Assembly: GCA_949825025.1 (NCBI GenBank)
Contig: OX463780.1
Span: 49,621,280-49,685,279, forward strand
Origin: Siphlonurus alternatus
Lineage: Eukaryota > Arthropoda > Insecta > Ephemeroptera > Siphlonuridae
DNA length: 64,000 nucleotides
Direction: 5' to 3'
In this document: positions 41,031 to 54,378 of the stretch, one piece after another
Numbering within the stretch: position 1 is the stretch's first letter
Layout of the letters: each line of letters opens with the position of its first letter
Notes under the pieces: generated by a model
What the model saw: the letters and a program-made list of their open reading frames with translations, nothing else
What the model was told of the DNA's origin: nothing
The model's database searches: none
Made by a program: the position numbers and the translations under genes

Positions 41031-41497
41031 TCAATCCAAATCAATTCAATTCATTTATTCAATTCAATTCAATTCAATTCAATTTAATTCATTTCATTTA
41101 TTCAATTCAATTCAATTTATTTCAATTCAATTTAATTCAATTCAATTCAAATCAATTCATTTATTCAATTCAATCAATTCAAATCAATTCAATTCATTTA
41201 TTCAATTCATTTCAATTCAAATCAATTCAATTCAATTCAATCCAAATCAATTCAATTCATTTATTCAATTCAATTCAATTCAATTCAATTTAATTCATTT
41301 CATTTATTCAATTCAATTCAATTTATTTCAATTCAATTTAATTCAATTCAATTCAAATCAATTCAATTCAATTCATTTATTCAATTCAATTCAATTCAAT
41401 TCATTTATTCAATTCAATTCAATTTAATTCAAATCAATTTAATTTAATTCAATTCATTTATTCAATTCAATTTAATTTATTTCAATTCAATTTAATT
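41031..41497. repeat. B module, duplicated start
   Basis: CAATCCAAATC occurs twice, 206 bp apart (CC at 41036 and 41242), each time followed by TTCATTTCATTTATTC. TTTAATTTATTTC near 41471 groups it with 21.75 and 31.3 kb. Confidence 0.8.
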
Positions 41498-41997
41498 GAA
41501 TTCAATTCAAATCAATTCAATTCATTTATTCAATTCAATTCAATTCAATTAAATTCAATTCAATTCAATTTAATTCAATTCAAATCAATTTAAATCAATT
41601 CAAATTTATTCAATTCATTTATTCAATTCAATTCAATTCAATTCATTTATTCAATTCATTCAATTCAAGTCAATTCAATTCAAATCAATTCAATTCGATT
41701 CAATTCAAATCAATTTAATTCAATTTAATTCAATTCAAATCAATTCAATTCATTTATTCAATTGATCCAATTCAAGTCAATTCAATTCAAATCAATTCAA
41801 TTCAATTCAATTCAATTCAATTCAATTCAAATCAATTCAATTCAATTTAATTTAATTAATTTCAATTCAAATCAATTCAATTCTTTTATTCAATTCATTC
41901 AATTCAAGTCAATACAATTCAAATCAATTTAATTGATATCAATTCAAATCAATTCAAATTTATTCAATTCATTTATTCAATTCAATTCAAATCGATG
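41498..41997. repeat. C module 11 (266/171/60)
   Basis: GAATTC 41498, GATCC 41764, GATATC 41935, ATG 41995, each exactly 10,180 bp after C module 8. Confidence 0.9.
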
Positions 41998-43058
41998 CAA
42001 TTCAATTCATTTATTCAATTCAATTCAATTCAATTCAATTCATTCATTCAATTCATTTATTCAATTCAATTCAATTCAATTCAATTTAATTTAATTCAAT
42101 TCATTTATTCAATTCAATTCAATTTATTTCAATTCAATTTAATTCAATTCAATTCTAATCAATTCAATTCACTTATTCAATTCAAATCAATTCAATTCAA
42201 TCAATTCAAATCAATTCAATTCAAATCAATTCAAATCAATTCAATTTATTTCAATTCAATTTAATTCAATTCAATTCTAATCAATTCAATTCACTTATTC
42301 AATTCAAATCAATTCAATTCAATCAATTCAAATCAATTCAATTCAAATCAATTCAATTCATTTATTCAATTCATTTCAATTCAAATCAATTCAATTTATT
42401 TATTCAATTCAATTCAATTCAATGCAGTTCAATTCAAATCAATTCAATTCAATTCAATTCATTTATTCAATTCAATTTAATTCACTTATTTAATTCAATT
42501 CAATTCAATTCATTTATTCAATTCAAATCAAGTCAATTTATTTATTCAATTCATTCAATTCAAGTCAATTCAATTCAATTCAAATCAATTCAATTCAATT
42601 CAAATCAATTCAATTCAAATCAATTCAATTCAATTCATTTATTCAATTCATTCAATTTAAGTCAATTCAATTTAAATCAATTCAATTCAATTCAAATCAA
42701 TTCAAATCAATTCAATTCATTTATTCAATTCAATTCAATGCAGTTCAATTCAAATCAATTCAATTCAATTCATTTATTCAATTCAATTCACTTATTCAAT
42801 TCAATTCAACTCAATTTAATTTAATTCAATTCATTTATTCAATTCAATTCAATTTATTTCAATTCAATTTAATTCAATTCAATTCAAATTAAATCAATTC
42901 ATTTATTCAATTCAAGTCAATTCAATTCAATCAATTCAAATCAATTCAATTCAAATCAATTCAAATCAATTCAATTCATTTATGCAATTTATTCAATTCA
43001 AATCAATTCAATTCAATTCAAATCAATTCAATTCATTTATTCAATTCAATTCAATTCA
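41998..43058. repeat. D-E-E2-F modules with the 122-bp D duplication
   Basis: The double CTAATC (42155, 42277) and its CACTTATTCAATTC change are the same as in 31818-32878. The E head lies near 42422 and F near 42981. Confidence 0.85.
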
Positions 43059-43705
43059 ATGCAGTTCAATTCAAATCAATTCAATTCAATTTATTTGGTC
43101 AATCCAATTCAATTCACTTATTTAATTCAATTATATTCAATTCATTTATTCAATTCAATTCAAAGCAAGTCAATTTATTTATTCAATTCATTCAATTCAA
43201 GTCAATTCAATTCAAATCAATTCAATTCAATTCAATTCAAATCAATTCAATTCAATTTCATTCAATTCAATTCATTTATTCAATTCATTCAATTCAAGTC
43301 AATTCAAATCAATTCAATTCAAATCAATTCAAATCAATTCAATTCATTTATTCAATTCATTGCAATTCAATCCAATCCAATCCAATCCAATGCAATCCAA
43401 TTCAATTTTATTCAATTCATTTATTCAATTCAATTCATTTATTCAATTCAATTCAAATCAATTCAATTCAATTCATTTATTCAATTCATTTATTCAATTC
43501 AATTCAATTCAATTTAATTTAATTCAATTTATTTCAATTCAATTTAATTCAATTCAAGTCAATTCAATTCAAACAATTCAAATCAATTCAATTCAAATCA
43601 ATTCAAATCAATTCAATTCATTTATTCAATTCAATTCAAATCAATTCAATTCAAATCAAATCAATCAATTCAATTTTATTCAATTTAATTTAATTCAATT
43701 CAATT
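43059..43705. repeat. G1-H1-I modules
   Basis: GG of G1 at 43097, H1 array 43360-43398, 263 bp apart. The TTTAA words after I are one fewer than at 33.5 kb. Confidence 0.85.
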
Positions 43706-44430
43706 CTTTTATTCAATTCATTCAATTCAAGTCAATTCAATTCAAATCAATTTAATTTAATTCAATTCAAATCAATTCAAATTTATTCAATTCATTTATT
43801 CAATTCAATTCAATTCAATTCAAATCAATGCAATTCAATTCATTTATTCAATTCAATTCAATTCAATTCAATTCAATTCAAATCAATTCAATTCATTCAT
43901 TCAATTCATTTATTCAATTCATTTATTCAATTCAATTCAAATCAAGTCAATTTATTTATTCAATTCATTCAATTCAAATCAATTCAAATCAATTCAAATC
44001 AATTCAATTTAATTTCATTCAATTCAAATCAATTCAATTCATTTATTCAATTCATTCAATTCAAGTCAATTCAATTTAAATCAATTCAAATTAATTCAAT
44101 TCATTTATTCAATTCAATTCAATGCAGTTCAGTTCATTTATTCAATTCAATTCACTTATTTAATTCAATTCAATTCAATTCATTTATTCAATTCAATTCA
44201 ATTAAATTAAATTCAATTCAATTTAATTCAATTCAATTTAATTCAATTCAAATCAATTCAAATCAATTCAAATTTATTCAATTCATTTATTCAATTCAAT
44301 TCAATTCATTTATTCAATTCAATTCAATTCAATTCATTTATTCAATTCAATTCAATTTAATTCAAATCAATTTAATTTAATTCAATTCATTTATTCAATT
44401 CAATTCAATTAATTTCAATTCAATTTAATT
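43706..44430. repeat. J-K-A1s modules, CAATTAATTTC variant
   Basis: K ATG at 43828, A1s ATG at 44122 (294 bp, two pentamers fewer than in type II copy a), A1s to GAATTC 309 bp. Confidence 0.8.
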
Positions 44431-44930
44431 GAATTCAATTCAAATCAATTCAATTCATTTATTCAATTCAATTCAATTCAATTAAATTCAATTCAATTCA
44501 ATTTAATTCAATTCAAATCAATTTAAATCAATTCAAATTTATTCAATTCATTTATTCAATTCAATTCAATTCAATTCATTTATTCAATTCATTCAATTCA
44601 AGTCAATTCAATTCAAATCAATTCAATTCGATTCAATTCAAATCAATTTAATTCAATTTAATTCAATTCAAATCAATTCAATTCATTTATTCAATTGATC
44701 CAATTCAAGTCAATTCAATTCAAATCAATTCAATTCAATTCAATTCAATTCAATTCAAATCAAATCAATTCAATTCAATTTAATTTAATTAATTACAATT
44801 CAAATCAATTCAATTCTTTTATTCAATTCATTCAATTCAAGTCAATACAATTCAAATCAATTTAATTGATATCAATTCAAATCAATTCAAATTTATTCAA
44901 TTCATTTATTCAATTCAATTCAAATCGATG
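44431..44930. repeat. C module 12 (266/171/60)
   Basis: GAATTC 44431, GATCC 44697, GATATC 44868, ATG 44928. Compared with C module 9, the first interval gained one pentamer and the second lost three. Confidence 0.9.
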
Positions 44931-45824
44931 CAATTCAATTCATTTATTCAATTCAATTCAATTCAATTCATTCATTCAATTCATTTATTCAATTCAATTC
45001 AATTCAATTCAATTCAATTTAATTTAATTCAATTCATTTATTCAATTCAATTCAATTTATTTCAATTCAATTTAATTCAATTCAATTCTAATCAATTCAA
45101 TTAATTTATTCAATTCAAATCAATTCAATTCAATCAATTCAAATCAATTCAATTCAAATCAATTCAAATCAATTCAATTCATTTATTCAATTCATTTCAA
45201 TTCAAATCAATTCAATTCAAATCAATTCAATTTATTTATTCAATTCAATTCAATTCAATGCAGTTCAATTCAAATCAATTCAATTCAATTCATTTATTCA
45301 ATTCAATTTAATTCACTTATTTAATTCAATTCAATTCAATTCATTTATTCAATTCATTTATTCAATTCAAATCAAGTCAATTTATTTATTCAATTCATTC
45401 AATTCAAGTCAATTCAATTCAAATCAATTCAATTCAATTCAATCAATTCAATTCAAATCAATTCAAATCAATTCATTTATTCAATTCATTCAATTTAAGT
45501 CAATTCAATTTAAATCAATTCAATTCAATTCAAATCAATTCAAATCAATTCAATTCATTTATTCAATTCAATTCAATGCAGTTCAATTCAAATCAATTCA
45601 ATTCAATTCATTTATTCAATTCAATTCAATTCACTTATTCAATTCAATTCAACTCAATTTAATTTAATTCAATTCATTTATTCAATTCAATTCAATTTAT
45701 TTCAATTCAATTTAATTCAATTCAATTCAAATTAAATCAATTCATTTATTCAATTCAAGTCAATTCAATTCAATCAATTCAAATCAATTCAATTCAAATC
45801 AATTCAAATCAATTCAATTCATTT
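44931..45824. repeat. D-E-E2-F modules
   Basis: CAATTAATTTATTC after CTAATC near 45098 matches the 34.95-kb copy. E head near 45259, E2 near 45576, F near 45823. Confidence 0.8.
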
Positions 45825-46385
45825 ATGCAATTTATTCAATTCAAATCAATTCAATTCAAATCAATTCAATTCATTTATTCAATTCAATTCAATTCAATGC
45901 AGTTCAATTCAAATCAATTCAATTCAATTCATTTGGTCAATCCAATTCAATTCACTTATTTAATTCAATTCAATTCAATTCATTTATTCAATTCAATTCA
46001 AAGCAAGTCAATTTATTTATTCAATTCAAGTCAATTCAATTCAAATCAATTCAATTCAATTCAAATCAATTCAATTCAATTTCATTCAATTCAATTCATT
46101 TATTCAATTCATTCAATTCAAGTCAATTCAAATCAATTCAATTCAAATCAATTCAAATCAATTCAATTCATTTATTCAATTCATTGCAATTCAATTCAAA
46201 ACAATTCAATTCAATTCAATTCAAATCAATTCAATTCAATTCATTTATTCAATTCATTTATTCAATTCAATTCAATTTAATTCAATTTATTTCAATTCAA
46301 TTTAATTCAATTCAAGTCAATTCAATTCAAACAATTCAAATCAATTCAATTCAAATCAATTCAAATCAATTCAATTCATTTATTC
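45825..46385. repeat. G2-H2-I modules, I cut
   Basis: G2 at 45935, H2 at 46184 (249 bp). It equals 35680-36240 at an offset of 10,145 bp. Confidence 0.85.
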
Positions 46386-46967
46386 AATTCAATTTAATTC
46401 ACTTATTTAATTCAATTCAATTCAATTCATTTATTCAATTCAAATCAAGTCAATTTATTTATTCAATTCATTCAATTCAAGTCAATTCAATTCAATTCAA
46501 ATCAATTCAATTCAATTCAAATCAATTCAATTCAAATCAATTCAATTCAATTCATTTATTCAATTCATTCAATTTAAGTCAATTCAATTTAAATCAATTC
46601 AATTCAATTCAAATCAATTCAAATCAATTCAATTCATTTATTCAATTCAATTCAATGCAGTTCAATTCAAATCAATTCAATTCAATTCAATTCAATTCAC
46701 TTATTCAATTCAATTCAACTCAATTTAATTTAATTCAATTCATTTATTCAATTCAATTCAATTTATTTCAATTCAATTTAATTCAATTCAATTCAAATTA
46801 AATCAATTCATTTATTCAATTCAAGTCAATTCAATTCAATCAATTCAAATCAATTCAATTCAAATCAATTCAAATCAATTCAATTCATTTATGCAATTTA
46901 TTCAATTCAAATCAATTCAATTCAATTCAAATCAATTCAATTCATTTATTCAATTCAATTCAATTCA
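46386..46967. repeat. E-E2-F modules joined after I
   Basis: The same headless E join as 36241. CAACTCAATTT lies near 46705 and F near 46890. Confidence 0.8.
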
Positions 46968-47621
46968 ATGCAGTTCAATTCAAATCAATTCAATTCAATT
47001 TATTTGGTCAATCCAATTCAATTCACTTATTTAATTCAATTATATTCAATTCATTTATTCAATTCAATTCAAAGCAAGTCAATTTATTTATTCAATTCAT
47101 TCAATTCAAGTCAATTCAATTCAAATCAATTCAATTCAATTCAATTCAAATCAATTCAATTCAATTTCATTCAATTCAATTCATTTATTCAATTCATTCA
47201 ATTCAAGTCAATTCAAATCAATTCAATTCAAATCAATTCAAATCAATTCAATTCATTTATTCAATTCATTGCAATTCAATCCAATCCAATCCAATCCAAT
47301 GCAATCCAATTCAATTTTATTCAATTCATTTATTCAATTCAATTCATTTATTCAATTCAATTCAAATCAATTCAATTCAATTCATTTATTCAATTCAATT
47401 CAATTCAATTTAATTTAATTCAATTTATTTCAATTCAATTTAATTCAATTCAAGTCAATTCAATTCAAACAATTCAAATCAATTCAATTCAAATCAATTC
47501 AAATCAATTCAATTCATTTATTCAATTCAATTCAAATCAATTCAATTCAATTCAATTCAAATCAAATCAATCAATTCAATTTTATTCAATTTAATTTAAT
47601 TTAATTCAATTCAATTCAATT
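46968..47621. repeat. G1-H1-I modules
   Basis: GG of G1 at 47006, H1 array 47269-47307, 263 bp apart. After H1 one CATTTATTCAATTC word is missing near 47390, which gives most of the 23-bp shift in offset to copy a. Confidence 0.85.
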
Positions 47622-48346
47622 CTTTTATTCAATTCATTCAATTCAAGTCAATTCAATTCAAATCAATTTAATTTAATTCAATTCAAATCAATTCAAATTT
47701 ATTCAATTCATTTATTCAATTCAATTCAATTCAATTCAAATCAATGCAATTCAATTCATTTATTCAATTCAATTCAATTCAATTCAATTCAATTCAAATC
47801 AATTCAATTCATTCATTCAATTCATTTATTCAATTCATTTATTCAATTCAATTCAAATCAAGTCAATTTATTTATTCAATTCATTCAATTCAAATCAATT
47901 CAAATCAATTCAAATCAATTCAATTTAATTTCATTCAATTCAAATCAATTCAATTCATTTATTCAATTCATTCAATTCAAGTCAATTCAATTTAAATCAA
48001 TTCAAATTAATTCAATTCATTTATTCAATTCAATTCAATGCAGTTCAGTTCATTTATTCAATTCAATTCACTTATTTAATTCAATTCAATTCAATTCATT
48101 TATTCAATTCAATTCAATTAAATTAAATTCAATTCAATTTAATTCAATTCAATTTAATTCAATTCAAATCAATTCAAATCAATTCAAATTTATTCAATTC
48201 ATTTATTCAATTCAATTCAATTCATTTATTCAATTCAATTCAATTCAATTCATTTATTCAATTCAATTCAATTTAATTCAAATCAATTTAATTTAATTCA
48301 ATTCATTTATTCAATTCAATTCAATTAATTTCAATTCAATTTAATT
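47622..48346. repeat. J-K-A1s modules, CAATTAATTTC variant
   Basis: K ATG at 47744, A1s ATG at 48038 (294 bp), A1s to GAATTC 309 bp. Confidence 0.8.
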
Positions 48347-48841
48347 GAATTCAATTCAAATCAATTCAATTCATTTATTCAATTCAATTCAATTCAATTA
48401 AATTCAATTCAATTCAATTTAATTCAATTCAAATCAATTTAAATCAATTCAAATTTATTCAATTCATTTATTCAATTCAATTCAATTCAATTCATTTATT
48501 CAATTCATTCAATTCAAGTCAATTCAATTCAAATCAATTCAATTCGATTCAATTCAAATCAATTTAATTCAATTTAATTCAATTCAAATCAATTCAATTC
48601 ATTTATTCAATTGATCCAATTCAAGTCAATTCAATTCAAATCAATTCAATTCAATTCAATTCAATTCAAATCAAATCAATTCAATTCAATTTAATTTAAT
48701 TAATTACAATTCAAATCAATTCAATTCTTTTATTCAATTCATTCAATTCAAGTCAATACAATTCAAATCAATTTAATTGATATCAATTCAAATCAATTCA
48801 AATTTATTCAATTCATTTATTCAATTCAATTCAAATCGATG
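48347..48841. repeat. C module 13 (266/166/60)
   Basis: GAATTC 48347, GATCC 48613, GATATC 48779, ATG 48839. It matches C module 10 except for one pentamer in the first interval. Confidence 0.9.
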
Positions 48842-49716
48842 CAATTCAATTCATTTATTCAATTCAATTCAATTCAATTCATTCATTCAATTCATTTATT
48901 CAATTCAATTCAATTCAATTCAATTCAATTCAATTTAATTTAATTCAATTCATTTATTCAATTCAATTCAATTTATTTCAATTCAATTTAATTCAATTCA
49001 ATTCTAATCAATTCAATTCATTTATTCAATTCAAATCAATTCAATTCAATCAATTCAAATCAATTCAATTCATTTATTCAATTCATTTCAATTCAAATCA
49101 ATTCAATTCAAATCAATTCAATTTATTTATTCAATTCAATTCAATTCAATGCAGTTCAATTCAAATCAATTCAATTCAATTCATTTATTCAATTCAATTT
49201 AATTCACTTATTTAATTCAATTCAATTCAATTCATTTATTCAATTCATTTATTCAATTCAAATCAAGTCAATTTATTTATTCAATTCATTCAATTCAAGT
49301 CAATTCAATTCAAATCAATTCAATTCAATTCAAATCAATTCAATTCAAATCAATTCAAATCAATTCATTTATTCAATTCATTCAATTTAAGTCAATTCAA
49401 TTTAAATCAATTCAATTCAATTCAAATCAATTCAAATCAATTCAATTCATTTATTCAATTCAATTCAATGCAGTTCAATTCAAATCAATTCAATTCAATT
49501 CATTTATTCAATTCAATTCAATTCACTTATTCAATTCAATTCAACTCAATTTAATTTAATTCAATTCATTTATTCAATTCAATTCAATTTATTTCAATTC
49601 AATTTAATTCAATTCAATTCAAATTAAATCAATTCATTTATTCAATTCAAGTCAATTCAATTCAATCAATTCAAATCAATTCAATTCAAATCAATTCAAA
49701 TCAATTCAATTCATTT
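48842..49716. repeat. D-E-E2-F modules
   Basis: CTAATC near 49005, E head near 49149, E2 with CAACTCAATTT near 49542, F near 49715. It is the partner of 38715-39580. Confidence 0.8.
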
Positions 49717-50298
49717 ATGCAATTTATTCAATTCAAATCAATTCAATTCAAATCAATTCAATTCATTTATTCAATTCAATTCAATTCAATGCAGTTCAAT
49801 TCAAATCAATTCAATTCAATTCATTTGGTCAATCCAATTCAATTCACTTATTTAATTCAATTCAATTCAATTCATTTATTCAATTCAATTCAAAGCAAGT
49901 CAATTTATTTATTCAATTCAAGTCAATTCAATTCAAATCAATTCAATTCAATTCAAATCAATTCAATTCAATTTCATTCAATTCAATTCATTTATTCAAT
50001 TCATTCAATTCAAGTCAATTCAAATCAATTCAATTCAAATCAATTCAAATCAATTCAATTCATTTATTCAATTCATTGCAATTCAATTCAAAACAATTCA
50101 ATTCAATTCAATTCAAATCAATTCAATTCAATTCATTTATTCAATTCATTTATTCAATTCAATTCAATTTAATTCAATTTATTTCAATTCAATTTAATTC
50201 AATTCAAGTCAATTCAATTCAAACAATTCAAATCAATTCAATTCAAATCAATTCAAATCAATTCAATTCATTTATTCAATTCAATTCAATTCAATTCA
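49717..50298. repeat. G2-H2-I modules, I joined to A3
   Basis: G2 at 49827, H2 at 50076 (249 bp). The I to A3 join is the same as at 40145, so it predates the type II duplication. Confidence 0.85.
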
Positions 50299-51805
50299 AT
50301 GCAGTTCAGTTCATTTATTCAATTCAATTCACTTATTAAATTCAATTCAATTCATTTATTCAATTCAATTCAATTCAATTCAATTCAATTCAATTCAATT
50401 CAATTCAAATCAATTCAAATCAATTCAAATCAATTCAATTCAATTCAAATCTATTCAATTCAATTCAATTCAATTCAAGTCAATTCAAATCAATTTATTT
50501 AATTCAATTCAAATCAATTCAAATTTATTCAATTCATTTATTCAATTCAATTCAATTCAAATCAATGCAATTCAATTCATTTATTCAATTCAATTCAATT
50601 CAATTCAATTCAATTCAATTCAATTCAATTCAATTCAAATCAATTCAATTCATTTATTCAATTCAATTTAATTCAATTCAAATTAATTCAATTCATTTAT
50701 TCAATTCAATTCAATTCAATGCAGTTCAGTTCATTTATTCAATTCAATTCACTTATTTAATTCAATTCAATTCATTTATTCAATTCAATTCAATTCAATT
50801 CAATTCAATTCAATTCAATTCAATTTAATTCAATTCAATTCAATTTAATTCAAATCAATTCAAATCAATTCAAATTTATTCAATTCATTTATTCAATTCA
50901 ATTCAATTCAATTCATTTATTCAATTCATTCAATTCAAGTCAATTCAATTCAAATCAATTCAATTCGATTCAAATCAATTTAATTCAATTTAATTCAATT
51001 CAAATTAATTCAATTCATTTATTCAATTCAATTCAATTCAATGCAGTTCAGTTCATTTATTCCATTCAATTCACTTATTAAATTCAATTCAATTCAATCT
51101 AATTCATTTATTCAATTCAATTCAATTCAAATCAATTCAAATCAATTCAAATCAATTCAATTCAAATCAATTCAATTCAACTCAAATCTATTCAATTCAA
51201 TTCAATTCAATTCAATTCAAGGCAATTCAATTCAATTCAATTCAATTCAATTCAATTCAAATCAATTTAATTCAATTCAATTCAAATCAATTCAAATTTA
51301 TTCAATTCAATTCAATTCAATTTAATTCAAATCAATTCAAATCAATTCAAATTTATTCAATTCATTTATTCAATTCAATTCAATTCATTTATTCAATTCA
51401 TTCAATTTAATTCAATTCAAATCAATTCAATTCAATTCAATTCAATTTAATTCAATTTAATTCAATTCAAATTAATTCAATTCATTTATTCAATTCAATT
51501 CAATTCAATTCAATGCAGTTCAGTTCATTTATTCAATTCAATTCACTTATTAAATTCAATTCAATTCAATTCAATTCATTTATTCAATTCAATTCAATTC
51601 AAATCAATTCAATTCAAATCAATTCAATTCAATTCAATTCAAATCAATTCAATTCAATTCAATTCAATTCAAATCTATTCAATTCAAATCAATTCAATTC
51701 AATTCAAGTCAATTCAAATCAATTTAATTTAATTCAATTCAAATAAATTCAAATTTATTCAATTCATTTATTCAATTCAATTCAATTCAATTCAAATAAA
51801 TGCAA
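50299..51805. repeat. Short A cluster: A3, A1, A2, A3
   Basis: Heads at 50299, 50719, 51041 and 51513. Here A2 is complete, with AAGGCAA near 51220, and A3 has its normal tail with AAATAAATGCAATTC near 51795. It closely resembles the cluster ends at 1-1145 and 11002-12090. Confidence 0.85.
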
Positions 51806-52282
51806 TTCAATTCATTTATTCAATTCAATTCAATTCAATTCAATTTAATTTAATTTAATTCAATTCATTTATTCAATTCAATTCAATTTATTTCAATTCA
51901 ATTTAATTCAATTCAATTCAAATCAAATCAATTCATTTATTCAATTCAATCAATTCAAATCAATTCAATTCATTTATTCAATTCATTTCAATTCAAATCA
52001 ATTCAATTCAATTCAATCCAAATCAATTCAATTCATTTATTCAATTCATTTATTCAATTCAATTCAATTCAATTCAATTTAATTCATTTCATTTATTCAA
52101 TTCAATTCAATTTATTTCAATTCAATTTAATTCAATTCAATTCAAATTAAATCAATTCATTTATTCAATTCAAGTCAATTCAATTCAATCAATTCAAATC
52201 AATTCAATTCAAATCAATTCAAATCAATTCAATTCAATTCATTTATTCAATTCAATTCAATTTATTTCAATTCAATTTAATT
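51806..52282. repeat. B' chimeric module
   Basis: It starts as B (CAATCCAAATC, CC at 52018, then TTCATTTCATTTATTC). Near 52145 it switches to AAATTAAATC followed by CAAGTC and CAATCAATTC, words normally found just before F. It returns to B-like sequence before GAATTC. Confidence 0.75.
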
Positions 52283-52787
52283 GAATTCAATTCAAATCAA
52301 TTCAATTCATTTATTCAATTCAATTCAATTCAATTAAATTCAATTCAATTCAATTTAATTCAATTCAAATCAATTTAAATCAATTCAAATTTATTCAATT
52401 CATTTATTCAATTCAATTCAATTCAATTCATTTATTCAATTCATTCAATTCAAGTCAATTCAATTCAAATCAATTCAATTCGATTCAATTCAAATCAATT
52501 TAATTCAGTTTAATTCAATTCAAATCAATTCAATTCATTTATTCAATTGATCCAATTCAAGTCAATTCAATTCAAATCAATTCAATTCAATTCAATTCAA
52601 TTCAATTCAATTCAATTCAAATCAATTCAATTCAATTTAATTTAATTAATTTCAATTCAAATCAATTCAATTCTTTTATTCAATTCATTCAATTCAAGTC
52701 AATACAATTCAAATCAATTTAATTGATATCAATTCAAATCAATTCAAATTTATTCAATTCATTTATTCAATTCAATTCAAATCGATG
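52283..52787. repeat. C module 14 (266/176/60)
   Basis: GAATTC 52283, GATCC 52549, GATATC 52725, ATG 52785. A private TTCAGTTTAATTC near 52506 adds a G. Confidence 0.9.
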
Positions 52788-53721
52788 CAATTCAATTCAT
52801 TTATTCAATTCAATTCAATTCATTCATTCAATTCATTTATTCAATTCAATTCAATTCAATTCAATTTAATTTAATTCAATTCATTTATTCAATTCAATTC
52901 AATTTATTTCAATTCAATTCAATTCAATTCTAATCAATTCAATTCATTTATTCAATTCAAATCAATTCAATTCAATCAATTCAAATCAATTCAATTCAAA
53001 TCAATTCAAATCAATTCAATTCATTTATTCAATTCATTTCAATTCAAATCAATTCAATTTATTTATTCAATTCAATTCAATTCAATGCAGTTCAATTCAA
53101 ATCAATTCAATTCAATTCAATTCATTTATTCAATTCAATTTAATTCACTTATTTAATTCAATTCAATTCAATTCATTTATTCAATTCAAATCAAGTCAAT
53201 TTATTTATTCAATTCATTCAATTCAAGTCAATTCAATTCAAATCAATTCAATTCAATTCAAATCAATTCAATTCAAATCAATTCAATTCAATTCATTTAT
53301 TCAATTCATTCAATTTAAGTCAATTCAATTTAAATCAATTCAATTCAATTCAAATCAATTCAAATCAATTCAATTCATTTATTCAATTCAATTCAATGCA
53401 GTTCAATTCAAATCAATTCAATTCAATTCATTTATTCAATTCAATTCAATTCACTTATTCAATTCAATTCAACTCAATTTAATTTAATTCAATTCATTTA
53501 TTCAATTCAATTCAATTTATTTCAATTCAATTTAATTCAATTCAATTCAAATTAAATCAATTCATTTATTCAATTCAAGTCAATTCAATTCAATCAATTC
53601 AAATCAATTCAATTCAAATCAATTCAAATCAATTCAATTCATTTATGCAATTTATTCAATTCAAATCAATTCAATTCAATTCAAATCAATTCAATTCATT
53701 TATTCAATTCAATTCAATTCA
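52788..53721. repeat. D-E-E2-F modules
   Basis: CTAATC near 52930, with a TTTAA word changed back to TTCAA just before it. E head near 53086, CAACTCAATTT near 53470, F near 53643. Confidence 0.8.
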
Positions 53722-54378
53722 ATGCAGTTCAATTCAAATCAATTCAATTCAATTTATTTGGTCAATCCAATTCAATTCACTTATTTAATTCAATTATATT
53801 CAATTCATTTATTCAATTCAATTCAAAGCAAGTCAATTTATTTATTCAATTCATTCAATTCAAGTCAATTCAATTCAAATCAATTCAATTCAATTCAATT
53901 CAATTCAATTCAATTTCATTCAATTCAATTCATTTATTCAATTCATTCAATTCAAGTCAATTCAAATCAATTCAATTCAAATCAATTCAAATCAATTCAA
54001 TTCATTTATTCAATTCATTGCAATTCAATCCAATCCAATCCAATCCAATGCAATCCAATTCAATTTTATTCAATTCATTTATTCAATTCAATTCATTTAT
54101 TCAATTCAATTCAAATCAATTCAATTCAATTCATTTATTCAATTCATTTATTCAATTCAATTCAATTCAATTTAATTTAATTCAATTTATTTCAATTCAA
54201 TTTAATTCAATTCAAGTCAATTCAATTCAAACAATTCAAATCAATTCAATTCAAATCAATTCAAATCAATTCAATTCATTTATTCAATTCAATTCAAATC
54301 AATTCAATTCAATTCAAATCAAATCAAATCAATCAATTCAATTTTATTCAATTTAATTTAATTTAATTCAATTCAATT
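53722..54378. repeat. G1-H1-I modules
   Basis: GG of G1 at 53760, H1 array 54018-54056. The 258-bp distance is the only G1 to H1 interval not equal to 263. An AAATC word near 53900 has been lost into a pure TTCAA run. Confidence 0.85.

Larger units (their letters stand above)
31318..41497. repeat. Type II higher-order unit, copy a (10,180 bp)
   Basis: Measured GAATTC to GAATTC. Order: C, D-E-F, G1-H1-I, J-K-A1s, C, D-E-F, G2-H2-I, E-F, G1-H1-I, J-K-A1s, C, D-E-F, G2-H2-I, then A3, A1, a cut A2 and B. Landmarks recur inside it at about 3.9 kb (G1 at 32917 and 36861, G2 at 35790 and 39691, A1s at 33962 and 37916). Confidence 0.85.
41498..52282. repeat. Type II higher-order unit, copy b (10,785 bp)
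   Basis: It repeats copy a module by module. Landmark offsets to copy a go 10,180, 10,160, 10,145, 10,122 and 10,136 bp, so only small indels separate them. It is longer because its last A2 is complete and is followed by A3 and a chimeric B before the next C. Confidence 0.85.
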
